Shown here piece by piece: positions 14,612 to 22,879 of a stretch of DNA of 34,917 nt (position 1 is the stretch's first letter; every line of letters starts with the position of its first letter). The DNA comes from an uncultured Blautia sp. (GTDB lineage Bacteria; Bacillota; Clostridia; Lachnospirales; Lachnospiraceae). The stretch is from NCBI GenBank assembly GCA_934371915.1, contig CAKROE010000019.1, positions 1-34,917 of the forward strand. The letters run 5' to 3'. The translations under genes and the position numbers were made by a program. The notes under the pieces were generated by a model. The model ran no database searches. It was given only the letters and a program-made list of their open reading frames with translations, and was not told where the DNA came from.

Positions 14612-16309
14612 GTGGCATTAAGACGAGAGAGAATGAGACTTGGTGACCTGCTCATCAGGCAGAACGTTCTTACAGAAGAAAAACTGAAACAAGCACTGGA
14701 ACTGCAGAAGGGAAGCGGCAAGAAGATCGGAGAGGTTCTCGTAGAGAATGGCTTTATTACTGAAGAAATGATTGCCAGGGCACTCCAGACACAGCTTGGC
14801 TTAAAGATGATCGAACTTACCGGTGTGACGATTCCGAAAGAAGTCCGTAATCTGGTCAGCGTGAACATTCTTAAGAAATACCAGTGCATTCCATTTGAGC
14901 TTGACCCATATAATGCAAATATCCTGCATCTTGCGATGTCCGATCCGATGGATATGGCGGCAATTGACGATATTTCCATTGTCACAAACCTGCAGGTGGA
15001 ACCATATATTGCGACACCGCGTGATATACTTGCGGCAATCGACCGCTGCTATGGTGCATCCGAGACTATGGATGCAGCGAGACGATTCACACGTGAACGT
15101 GAACAGCTTCGTGGAAATACTGAAGAGACAGCAGCAGAAGCAGATGTCAGCGATGCACCGATCGTACAGCTGGTACGTTCGCTGATTGAGCAGGCGGTAC
15201 GCCAGAGAGCCAGTGATATTCATATCGAAGCACTGGAGACAAAGGTTCGTGTGCGCTACCGTATCGATGGTGCTCTCTATGAAAAAATGGTCTATGATAA
15301 CAGTCTTCTTCCGGCAATTTCCACCCGTATCAAGATTATGGGCGGCATGGATATTTCAGAAAAAAGAAAGCCGCAGGATGGCCGTATGTCCGTTATGGTT
15401 GACCGTCGGGAATACGATATCCGTATTTCCTCGATTCCGACTGTTCATGGCGAGAAGATTGTTATGCGTATTTCTTCAAAACTGAACCTGACCAGGGATA
15501 TTAAAGAACTCGGTCTGGATCAGGAAGAGATGGCAATCCTGCAGCATATGCTTGCAAAGCCGTATGGAATCATGTTTGTAACCGGTCCTACAGGAAGTGG
15601 TAAATCTACGACATTGTATACGGCACTCAGCGCCTTAAATAAAGAAGCTGTCAATATTGTAACAGTTGAAGATCCTGTCGAAGCAGATCTTGAGGGCATC
15701 AACCAGATTCAGGTAAACAACAAAGTTGACCTGACTTTTGCATCGGCACTTCGTTCGATTCTGCGTCAGGACCCGGATATCATTATGATCGGTGAGATTC
15801 GAGATCAGGAGACCGCTTCAATTGCTGTGCAGGCTTCTATTACCGGTCACCTCGTTGTTTCGACCATGCATACCAACAATGCGGTCGGTACCCTGAACCG
15901 TATGGCAGATATGGGAGTTGCCCGTTATCTGATATCTGATGCGATCATTGGTGTTATTGCGCAGCGACTTGTACGTAAACTTTGTCCGCATTGTCGCAAG
16001 AAACGTCTTGCAACGGACAAAGAAAAACGGATTCTCAGGCGTTCTCTTGCAGAAGAAGTTGAAATTTATGAGCCGGGTGGCTGCAAACTCTGTAATAATA
16101 CCGGTTTTTTTGGAAGAACCGGTGTATTTGAGATCATGGAGGTCAATGAAGAGATGCGTAAGCTGATCGCAGACGATGCAACGACTGAGGAAATGATCGC
16201 AGCAGCCAAGAAGAACGGCATGCATACACTTCGTGAGAATGGCATCCGCTATGTACTTGAGGGAGTTACATCTATCGGCGAGATGCTGAAAGCTTCCTAC
16301 GAAGAATAA
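14612..16309 (+). CDS. pilB: Type IV pilus assembly ATPase PilB (GspE family)
   Basis: This 565-residue extension ATPase drives pilus polymerisation at the inner face of the membrane. The N-terminal GspE domain begins MRLGDLLIRQNVLTEEKLKQ. Walker A is GPTGSGKSTT at 325-334, the Asp-box follows (IVTVEDPVE), and Walker B is DPDIIMIGEIRD. The family's zinc tetracysteine is intact: C458 and C461 (LCPHC), C491 and C494 (CKLC). The GTG at 14612 is used as the start. An ATG at 14633 would remove seven residues and has a poorer ribosome site, but it cannot be ruled out. It is the first gene of the pilus operon. Confidence 0.96.
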   Translation: MALRRERMRLGDLLIRQNVLTEEKLKQALELQKGSGKKIGEVLVENGFITEEMIARALQTQLGLKMIELTGVTIPKEVRNLVSVNILKKYQCIPFELDPYNANILHLAMSDPMDMAAIDDISIVTNLQVEPYIATPRDILAAIDRCYGASETMDAARRFTREREQLRGNTEETAAEADVSDAPIVQLVRSLIEQAVRQRASDIHIEALETKVRVRYRIDGALYEKMVYDNSLLPAISTRIKIMGGMDISEKRKPQDGRMSVMVDRREYDIRISSIPTVHGEKIVMRISSKLNLTRDIKELGLDQEEMAILQHMLAKPYGIMFVTGPTGSGKSTTLYTALSALNKEAVNIVTVEDPVEADLEGINQIQVNNKVDLTFASALRSILRQDPDIIMIGEIRDQETASIAVQASITGHLVVSTMHTNNAVGTLNRMADMGVARYLISDAIIGVIAQRLVRKLCPHCRKKRLATDKEKRILRRSLAEEVEIYEPGGCKLCNNTGFFGRTGVFEIMEVNEEMRKLIADDATTEEMIAAAKKNGMHTLRENGIRYVLEGVTSIGEMLKASYEE

Positions 16310-16332
16310 TAACAGAAATCAGGTAGTGATAA

Positions 16333-17394
16333 ATGTATGATCTGAAAGATCTTTTAAAGAGATCCATAGAAGAAAATGCGTCTGACGTCCACTTCACCGT
16401 GGGCAAACCGCCCTGTTACCGTATCGATGGCGTACTGACCGCCATCGAAGGAGAGCGCCTGATGCCCGACACTCTGGAAGAACTTCTTTTTCCGATCATG
16501 GAAGAACGGCACAGAGAAGAATTAAAGCATGACGGTCAGACCGACTTTGCCTACGCCATAGCTGGGGTGGGCCGTTTTCGTGTCAATGTTTTCAGGCAGA
16601 GAGGCACACTGGCATCCGTTATGCGATGTCTTCCGTTTGAGATTCCGAAGCCGCAGAGCCTCGGTATCCCAAAAGAAGTTGTAGATGTCACGAACCGTAA
16701 GAGAGGACTTGTCCTTGTTACCGGGCCTACCGGAAGTGGTAAATCCACGACTCTGGCATCCCTGCTTCATGTAATCAACCAGAGTTATCCTTATCATATT
16801 ATTACGCTGGAAGATCCGATCGAGTATCTTCACCGGCATGACAAATCCATTGTCAACCAGCGTGAGATCGGAAGCGATTCCGGAAGCTATGGAGCAGCGC
16901 TCCGTGCGGCACTCCGTGAAGACCCGGATGTTATTCTGGTCGGAGAGATGAGAGATCTTGAGACAATTTCGACTGCGATCACAGCAGCAGAGACAGGACA
17001 TCTCGTATTTTCGACACTGCATACGATCGGAGCGGACAAAACCATCGACCGAATCATCGATGTATTTCCGCCGGATCAGCAGCAGCAGATCCGCATCCAG
17101 CTTGCAGCAGTCCTTGAATGTGTGGTTTCCCAGCAGCTCATCCGTAAAGAACATGGAGGCAGGGTAGCTGCACTGGAAGTACTGTTTGCAAACAATGCAG
17201 TACGCAATCTGATCCGTGAGGGGAAGACCTTCCAGATTCCGTCTGTCATGCAGACAAGCAGGAGAGCCGGGATGATCACGATGGATGATGCTTTGTATGA
17301 TCTCTTTATAAGAGGCGAGATCAGTCAGGATGCGGTAGTGACTTATGCACAGGATCCGGTTGCAATGAACCGTAAGGTGAATTTTGAGATTTAA
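16333..17394 (+). CDS. pilT: Pilus retraction ATPase PilT
   Basis: This 353-residue protein has the usual length of PilT. The N-terminal NASDVHFTVGKPPCYRIDG is the PilT PAS-like start. Walker A is GPTGSGKSTT from residue 131, the Asp-box is IITLEDPIEYLH, and Walker B is DPDVILVGEMRD. TAAETGHLVFSTLHT and a C-terminal AGMITMDDALYDLF follow; the latter matches the conserved end region of PilT. There is no tetracysteine, which sets it apart from PilB. Having both ATPases implies retractile pili able to support twitching, attachment or DNA uptake. The gene is 23 bases after pilB. Confidence 0.95.
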   Translation: MYDLKDLLKRSIEENASDVHFTVGKPPCYRIDGVLTAIEGERLMPDTLEELLFPIMEERHREELKHDGQTDFAYAIAGVGRFRVNVFRQRGTLASVMRCLPFEIPKPQSLGIPKEVVDVTNRKRGLVLVTGPTGSGKSTTLASLLHVINQSYPYHIITLEDPIEYLHRHDKSIVNQREIGSDSGSYGAALRAALREDPDVILVGEMRDLETISTAITAAETGHLVFSTLHTIGADKTIDRIIDVFPPDQQQQIRIQLAAVLECVVSQQLIRKEHGGRVAALEVLFANNAVRNLIREGKTFQIPSVMQTSRRAGMITMDDALYDLFIRGEISQDAVVTYAQDPVAMNRKVNFEI

Positions 17395-17411
17395 CAGAAA
17401 GGACTGAGCAG

Positions 17412-18626
17412 ATGCCCGGTTATACTTATGTTGCCATCGATGAAAAAGGCAAAGAAAAACGTGGCAGAATGGACGCGGAAACCCGGGATGCGGTTTCCCA
17501 GCAGCTAAAAAAAGACGGGCTTTTTCCTGTTGAGATCAAAGAACAGGGAGTCATGAATAAAGACATTGATTTTTCCATCGGAAAGAAGGTCAAGCCGCGA
17601 GACTTAAGTGTGTTCTGCCGGCAGTTTGTCAGCATTACGCAGGCAGGTGTTCCTATGAAAGAAGCACTGCAGATGATGACAGAGCAGACAGAAAATAAAT
17701 GGCTCAAAAAGGCGACTGCCGATGTACTGGTCAATGTGGAAAAAGGTAATACACTGGCAGATTCCATGGCATCGATTCCGGATATCTTCCCGCCGATGCT
17801 GGTCAATATGGTGGCGGCAGGTGAGTCCTCCGGCAGTCTGGAAATGTCATTTAACCGAATGGCAACACATTTTGAAAAAGAAGCGAAACTAAAGGCAACG
17901 ATCCGTAAGGCGACGATCTATCCGATCATTCTGATCTGCGCGGTGATCGGTGTGATTGCGGTCATGCTTTTGTATGTTATCCCGATTTTTATTGATATGT
18001 TTGCCGACCTTGATGTCGAGATGCCGGCACTGACTATGGGCGTTATGAATGTCAGCAAATGGACGGCGGGGCACTGGTATGTGATTCTTGCAGTTGTCGT
18101 GGCCGTGGTGGTAATCTATCGCCTGGTTTACAGTACAGAGCAGGGAAGGCTGAAGATTGATTATATTAAAATGAAGATCCCGCTTTTTGGCAAGCTGACC
18201 GTCAAAACCGCATGTGCGCAGTTCGCGCGGACAATGAGTACTCTGATGGCAGCCGGTATTTCTACGACGGAATGTCTTGATACTGTGACAAAGATCATCA
18301 ACAATATTCATTATAAGAATGCTTTACAGAAAGCAAAAGAAGAAGTTATGAAAGGTATTCCGCTGTCGGAGCCGCTTGCGGCAAGTGAAGTGTTTCCTCC
18401 GATGGTCTGCCATATGACCGGAATCGGTGAAGAAACCGGTAATATGGAAGAAATGCTCAGCAAGCTTGCGGATTACTATGATGAAGAAGTCGAGATCACG
18501 ACCCAGAGCGTGCTGGCGGCAATGGAACCGCTGATCATCGTATTTATGGCGCTGATCGTCGGTACACTGGTCATCGCCGTGATCATGCCGATCGGAACGA
18601 TGTATAACGGACTTGACTCGCTGTAA
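17412..18626 (+). CDS. pilC: Type IV pilus platform protein PilC (GspF family)
   Basis: This 404-residue polytopic membrane protein has two repeated GspF domains (about 70-190 and 270-395). The first has FCRQFVSITQAGVPMKEALQ and the second FARTMSTLMAAGISTTECLD. Membrane helices lie near 168-195, 220-240 and 373-396. It is the inner-membrane platform on which PilB and PilT act. The ribosome site is AAAGGACTGAG, 17 bases after pilT. Confidence 0.95.
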   Translation: MPGYTYVAIDEKGKEKRGRMDAETRDAVSQQLKKDGLFPVEIKEQGVMNKDIDFSIGKKVKPRDLSVFCRQFVSITQAGVPMKEALQMMTEQTENKWLKKATADVLVNVEKGNTLADSMASIPDIFPPMLVNMVAAGESSGSLEMSFNRMATHFEKEAKLKATIRKATIYPIILICAVIGVIAVMLLYVIPIFIDMFADLDVEMPALTMGVMNVSKWTAGHWYVILAVVVAVVVIYRLVYSTEQGRLKIDYIKMKIPLFGKLTVKTACAQFARTMSTLMAAGISTTECLDTVTKIINNIHYKNALQKAKEEVMKGIPLSEPLAASEVFPPMVCHMTGIGEETGNMEEMLSKLADYYDEEVEITTQSVLAAMEPLIIVFMALIVGTLVIAVIMPIGTMYNGLDSL

Positions 18627-18659
18627 TGCACTTGCGATTGGGAACCGCGTTAAAAGTTT

Positions 18660-18748
18660 CCACATAATTTTCAGGATGTGGCGCAGGAGTAGCATGGGGG
18701 TCCTGTGTTCATCATAAATTTCCCGGTGGCTGGATGAAGTTACGGGAG
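18660..18748 (+). promoter_or_regulatory. Structured leader before the major pilin gene
   Basis: Three hairpins can be drawn in the 162-base gap: CCACAT/ATGTGG (18660-18681), a seven-pair stem from 18682-18688 to 18701-18707, and TCCCG/CGGGA (18721-18747). None has a U-tract, so premature termination is not obvious. In Clostridioides difficile a pilin gene is preceded by a c-di-GMP-II riboswitch, but I could not match its conserved core or that of c-di-GMP-I here. A processing site or an unknown leader is equally possible. Confidence 0.4.
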
Positions 18749-18788
18749 AAGACAGTAAAAAATATTTATATGAAGGAGATGCATTAAA

Positions 18789-19271
18789 ATGTTTAAACTT
18801 CTTAACAAAAAGAAAAACAACAAAGGTTTTACACTCGTAGAACTTGTAATCGTAATTGCAATTCTTGCACTTCTGGTAGGTCTTCTTGCTCCTCAGTATA
18901 CAAAATACGTTGAGAAATCAAGAAAATCCGCTGATGTTGACAACATGAATGAAATGGTAAAAGCTGTTCAGGTTTATGCTGTTGATAAGGGTGCTGCATC
19001 TGGAAATAAAGCAGGTGGCGGAAGCATTACATTAAGCAAAACAGGAGTTACTGTTGATGGTGCAAGTAAAGACGAGATTACAGCTGCATTAACAGAATAT
19101 GTTCCTAACTATAGTAATATCGCATTAAAATCAAAACAGTGGGGAACTCCGGATCCGACAGCAACATTTACAATTGATGCAGACGGTGGTGTAAAAGTAG
19201 AACTTAAACCAGATACTTTTGCTGAATATTCCGAAAGCAAAAAAGAAACTCCAACAACTAATACTCCGTGA
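18789..19271 (+). CDS. pilA: Major type IV pilin
   Basis: This 160-residue class III signal protein has a short basic leader (MFKLLNKKKNNKG, 13 residues) cut before F14. It keeps Glu at mature position 5 (FTLVE) and a hydrophobic helix, VIVIAILALLVGLLAPQYTKYVEKS. The rest is a small Gly/Ser/Thr-rich globular head with no cysteine pair. Codons are strongly biased, like those of the BMC and fucI genes, consistent with the abundant fibre subunit. It has the strong ribosome site AAGGAGAT, a structured leader upstream and a hairpin downstream (19302-19317). The assignment as major subunit is based on length, position and codon use. Confidence 0.92.
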   Translation: MFKLLNKKKNNKGFTLVELVIVIAILALLVGLLAPQYTKYVEKSRKSADVDNMNEMVKAVQVYAVDKGAASGNKAGGGSITLSKTGVTVDGASKDEITAALTEYVPNYSNIALKSKQWGTPDPTATFTIDADGGVKVELKPDTFAEYSESKKETPTTNTP

Positions 19272-19301
19272 GTATAACTCCAAACCCACAAACCATAAGG
19301 C

Positions 19302-19317
19302 TTATGCAAAAGCATAA
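19302..19317 (+). promoter_or_regulatory. Hairpin downstream of the pilin gene
   Basis: TTATGC (19302-19307) and GCATAA (19312-19317) form a stem around AAAA, with two further G-C pairs outside a mismatch. No T-run follows. It may protect the 3' end of a processed pilin message or attenuate transcription into pilD. The same six-base arms occur in the pilB leader in the opposite order. Confidence 0.5.
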
Positions 19318-19338
19318 TCCCCCTGAAAGGAATTCCCT

Positions 19339-20103
19339 ATGCTTCTTTTCCTCGATTCTATTCCGTACATCGTAATCTTCATATTTGGAATTGTGATCGG
19401 CAGCTTCCTGAATGTCTGTATTTACAGGCTTCCGCTGCATGAATCCATCATTACGGCTCCCTCCCACTGTATGACCTGTGGGAGGAAGCTCAGGTGGTAT
19501 GACATGGTTCCGGTATTCAGTTGGATCGTACTGGGTGGAAAATGTCGTAACTGTAAATCAAAGATTTCTGTGCAGTATCCGATCATAGAGGCGCTGAACG
19601 GCATCCTCTATGTACTGGTATGTGCAGTCAACGGACTGACATGGGTCAGCCTGTTGTATTGCTTAATGGTGTCAGCTCTGCTGACCCTTAGTCTGATTGA
19701 CTGGCGTACATATGAAATCCCCTTTGGAATCAATGTATTTCTGTTTTTTATCGGTATCGCGGCGACCGTACTTGACCGGGAAAATCTGATTTCACATCTG
19801 ATCGGTGCTGTCTGTGTCAGTGCTTTTCTGGAAATTTTGTTCCTGTTAAGCGGCGGCAGGGCAATCGGCGGCGGTGATATCAAGCTTATGGCAGCCTGCG
19901 GGCTGATCCTCGGATGGAAACAGATCATTCTTGCATTTTTGCTTGGATGTATCATTGGTTCAGCCGTACATACGATCCGCATTAAGGTAAGCGGTGCCGG
20001 TCATATGCTGGCAATGGGACCGTATCTTTCAGCCGGAATCTTTCTGGCGGCACTCTGGGGCAATGCATGGATCGGCTGGTATCTTTCCCTTCTGGGTCTG
20101 TAG
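19339..20103 (+). CDS. pilD: Prepilin peptidase/N-methyltransferase PilD
   Basis: This 254-residue polytopic aspartic protease removes the leader of prepilins after Gly and methylates the new N-terminus. The cytoplasmic zinc motif is complete: C44, C47 (CMTCGRK), C69, C72 (CRNC). The catalytic aspartates are D121 (LIDWRTYEIP) and D180 (GGGDIKLM). It would process the major pilin and the four minor pseudopilins of this operon. The ribosome site is AAAGGAATTC. Confidence 0.96.
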   Translation: MLLFLDSIPYIVIFIFGIVIGSFLNVCIYRLPLHESIITAPSHCMTCGRKLRWYDMVPVFSWIVLGGKCRNCKSKISVQYPIIEALNGILYVLVCAVNGLTWVSLLYCLMVSALLTLSLIDWRTYEIPFGINVFLFFIGIAATVLDRENLISHLIGAVCVSAFLEILFLLSGGRAIGGGDIKLMAACGLILGWKQIILAFLLGCIIGSAVHTIRIKVSGAGHMLAMGPYLSAGIFLAALWGNAWIGWYLSLLGL

Positions 20104-20110
20104 CAGCACT

Positions 20111-20177
20111 TTATAACTGAAAGAATACTTTCGGTTATAAAAATATACTTTCTGTGAGATACAGAAACTATATTTTT
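20111..20177 (+). terminator. Two back-to-back hairpins between pilD and pilM
   Basis: The first stem is 13 bases (20111-20123 with 20128-20140, loop AATA, one wobble). The second is 17 positions (20139-20155 with 20161-20177, loop GAGAT, one C-C mismatch) and ends in TTTTT. They share two bases, so they could be mutually exclusive. The second resembles a symmetric, possibly bidirectional terminator. It may separate a pilB-pilD transcript from pilM onward, or allow partial read-through. I see no convincing promoter in 20178-20244. Confidence 0.65.
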
Positions 20178-20244
20178 GTGACTGAATGCCAGAATAAAAT
20201 GAAATCTTCGGATTTTAGAGCGTATAAACGGAGGAAACCTGAAA

Positions 20245-21864
20245 ATGGCAAAAATTTTGACGATAGAAATCGACACAGCACAGATTCGTGTGGCAGAGGT
20301 GGACAGCCGAGGTCAGCATATTTACCGCTGTTTTGTACTGCCTGTTCCGCAGGGAGCCGTAGATGACGGACAGATTCGTGATACAAAAAGCCTCGGAAAT
20401 CTTCTGAAAGAAGAACTTATCGCACAGGGAATCAAAACCAGAAAAGTATTCTTTGTGGCTGGTTCTTCAAGGATTGCCAGCAGGGAGGTCCGTATTCCGT
20501 TTGTTAAGAAGGACAGAATCCAGAGTATCATTCAGGAAAATGCAACGGATTATTTCCCGATTGATATTTCCAGTTACGTGATTTCTTACAGCATTATCGA
20601 TATAGAATCGAAGGAGCAGGAGACCGGCGGTGCCATACGTCAGTATCATCTGATGGTCTATGCAGCGCCGACATCGATTTCTGCTGCATTCCGTGAGGTT
20701 GCGGAAGTTGCGGGACTGAATATGACCGGCATCGGATTTACCGGCGACAGCGTTTATTCCGCAGTAAAAAATACTTTTGCAGATGGTTTACATATGCTTG
20801 TCAAAATTGAATTTGATTCAACGAGCATCAGTATTATCAAAGATGGGAATCTCGCACTGCAGCGAAACATCAACTATGGTGTCGACAGTGCCATTGAGAC
20901 AGTCCGTGCTTTTCCACAGTTCGGTGAGAATCTCAGCCAGCAGGAAGCTTTGATGGTTTTGCATGACCGGAGATGTCTTCAGGACAGTCTGAACGGAATC
21001 GACACGTCAGACATGGATACACAGGATCAGCTTCTTGAAAATGCCAAAATGGAAGTTACCGAAAGCTTCCGGTATATGGTCGGAAACATTTCCAGAATTA
21101 TGGATTATTATATTTCCAGAAATACAGATGCTACGTTTTCATCTATTCAGATCTGTGGCCTTGGAGCCGGTATCAAGGGTGTGCGGAGACTTCTTGCCAA
21201 TGAGCTGGCACAGAGAGTGGAAGTTGTTTATGCACTTGATAAATGCACGTATCCGGAATTTTCCGAAAAAGAGGGACTTTATCTTTATACAGCGGTGATC
21301 GCGCCGATGCGTTCCGGTGTGAATCTGATGGAGAAGACAACCCGCAAAAAGAAAGAAAACAAAGATTCCTTAAGCGGTGCGATCCTGATCTGTGTAGTTG
21401 GTGTGGCAGCCGGTGTGGCACTGACAGCAGCCGGCGTGGCAAGCCGTGTGTATCAGCAGCATCAGCAGGATTATCTGAATCAGCGAATCAATGAAGAAAG
21501 CTCCATAGAGGAGATTTATAATGCATACAATACTGCGCAGGAGCAGTATCAGAATTATCAGAACATGTACCAGTATACAAACACTCCGAATGAAGGGCTG
21601 AAAGCATTTTTGGAGGAGATGGAACAGAAGATGCCATCTGACATCACACTGGATACCTTCAGTTCTGATGGCTCTCAGGTAAGTTTCAGCATGCGTGTTT
21701 CAAGCAAATCTGCAGCAGCCAATACACTGATGCAGCTTCGTACCTTCGAAAGTCTTGCGACAGTCACGACGACAGGACTTGAGGAGGCGGAAGACGGAAC
21801 TGTGGCGATGAGTGTGATCTGTACCTATGCAAATCCGGCACCACTGGATAATACCGAAGAATAA
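20245..21864 (+). CDS. pilM: PilM-PilN fusion, pilus alignment protein
   Basis: This 539-residue protein joins two normally separate subunits. Residues 1-360 are an actin-like PilM: MAKILTIEIDTAQIRVAEVD, FVKKDRIQSIIQENATDYFPID, and TFSSIQICGLGAGIKGVRRLLANEL. Residues 378-402 form a membrane helix (GAILICVVGVAAGVALTAAG). Residues 403-539 have a coiled part and a PilN-like C-terminal fold (MPSDITLDTFSSDGSQVSFSM, LMQLRTFESLATVTTT). In most species PilM binds the short cytoplasmic tail of PilN; here they are covalently linked. No separate pilN gene is present. The fusion connects the cytoplasmic motor to PilO, the next gene. The open frame is continuous, so this is not a sequencing join. Confidence 0.9.
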   Translation: MAKILTIEIDTAQIRVAEVDSRGQHIYRCFVLPVPQGAVDDGQIRDTKSLGNLLKEELIAQGIKTRKVFFVAGSSRIASREVRIPFVKKDRIQSIIQENATDYFPIDISSYVISYSIIDIESKEQETGGAIRQYHLMVYAAPTSISAAFREVAEVAGLNMTGIGFTGDSVYSAVKNTFADGLHMLVKIEFDSTSISIIKDGNLALQRNINYGVDSAIETVRAFPQFGENLSQQEALMVLHDRRCLQDSLNGIDTSDMDTQDQLLENAKMEVTESFRYMVGNISRIMDYYISRNTDATFSSIQICGLGAGIKGVRRLLANELAQRVEVVYALDKCTYPEFSEKEGLYLYTAVIAPMRSGVNLMEKTTRKKKENKDSLSGAILICVVGVAAGVALTAAGVASRVYQQHQQDYLNQRINEESSIEEIYNAYNTAQEQYQNYQNMYQYTNTPNEGLKAFLEEMEQKMPSDITLDTFSSDGSQVSFSMRVSSKSAAANTLMQLRTFESLATVTTTGLEEAEDGTVAMSVICTYANPAPLDNTEE

Positions 21865-21879
21865 GGAGGCAGACGGGAC

Positions 21880-22797
21880 ATGAACATTTCTATGCGTGAC
21901 AAAAAATTATTACTGATGTTTTCCGGTGTAGCGGTATTCGGACTGGGCTGGTTTTTCGGGTATCGTCCGCAGATGGAGGAAGCAGCGAATATCGAGGCGG
22001 CAAACAAACCACTCGAAGAACGTCTGTCCAATCTTATGGAGCTTGCGAAAAACAAAGATTTTTATATCAGCGAGACAGAGAGTGCCCAGAGCAAAATCAA
22101 CGAATATGTAGCGAAATTTCCTTCCGATGTAAAAGAAGAAAACGGCATCGTACTTGCACAGAATATAGAAAATAATATCGGAATGCAGATTACCAATGTC
22201 GGAATCGCGGCCAAAGAGTTTGTAGCTTCAATCGACGGAAGTACCGAAGAAGAAATCGCAGAGCAGAATGCGACAATGTCTGAGCAGGCAAACGCACAGA
22301 CGCAGGAACAGATCGATGAGATCGAGGGTACGGACAGCCAGGCGGCAGAAGATCTTCAGAATGCTTCAGACGCGGCAGCAGCACAGGCGGACAGTGCTTC
22401 ACAGACACCGGTGCTTTACCGTACACAGGATACCATGCAGTTTACCGGAACCTATGAGAATCTGAAAGATGTAATCGCATATCTTGCAGAGCAGACCGGA
22501 AGACTTACGGTAGATAATATGAATGCATCCTACGATACCTCTACCGGCTATCTGACAGGAAGTATTGTAGTCAATATGTTCTCCATGTCGGGAACAGGAA
22601 ACAGCTATACAGAGCCGGATGCCGGTCAGGTGGCATACGGAACCGGCAATCTGTTCGGAACGCTTGAACGGGCGGCAGCGGCAAATGCAGATCAGGCATC
22701 TGAAGGAGATGGCAGCGACGGCCAGAGCGACAACAGCCAGGAAGGAGAAAATACAGACGAAACGACAGCTCCTGCTGATGCTCAGGGTCAGTCATAA
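21880..22797 (+). CDS. pilO: PilO-like pilus alignment protein
   Basis: This 305-residue protein has a short cytoplasmic start, one membrane helix (LLLMFSGVAVFGLGWFFGY, residues 10-28) and a coiled segment (about 30-65). An Ala/Gln/Glu-rich insertion lies at about 120-180. A ferredoxin-like end follows (MQFTGTYENLKDVIAYLAEQTGRL), which is the PilO signature. The last 40 residues are Asp/Gly/Gln/Ser-rich and probably disordered. It should dimerise with the PilN half of the preceding protein. The insertion and tail make it longer than the usual PilO of about 200 residues. The ribosome site is AAGGAGG. Confidence 0.85.
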   Translation: MNISMRDKKLLLMFSGVAVFGLGWFFGYRPQMEEAANIEAANKPLEERLSNLMELAKNKDFYISETESAQSKINEYVAKFPSDVKEENGIVLAQNIENNIGMQITNVGIAAKEFVASIDGSTEEEIAEQNATMSEQANAQTQEQIDEIEGTDSQAAEDLQNASDAAAAQADSASQTPVLYRTQDTMQFTGTYENLKDVIAYLAEQTGRLTVDNMNASYDTSTGYLTGSIVVNMFSMSGTGNSYTEPDAGQVAYGTGNLFGTLERAAAANADQASEGDGSDGQSDNSQEGENTDETTAPADAQGQS

Positions 22798-22810
22798 TAT
22801 GCATGTATGT

Positions 22811-22836
22811 TAGAGGGGAAAATATAAGCCCCTCTA
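22811..22836 (+). promoter_or_regulatory. Intergenic hairpin after pilO
   Basis: TAGAGGGG (22811-22818) and CCCCTCTA (22829-22836) form a perfect eight-base stem with a ten-base loop. No T-run follows, so it may attenuate or process the message before the minor pilin genes. Termination is not clear. Confidence 0.5.
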
Positions 22837-22879
22837 TCTGTCTATATATCGATACTTCATTCTGGAAAGGAGCAGCCCT

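Noticed and set aside
18627..18788. c-di-GMP riboswitch before the pilin gene
   Set aside because: It was expected by analogy with C. difficile, but I could not place the conserved motifs of either class. It is kept only as a structured leader of unknown type.
22811..22836. Terminator after pilO
   Set aside because: The stem is perfect but the loop is long and no T-run follows, so I list it only as a hairpin.
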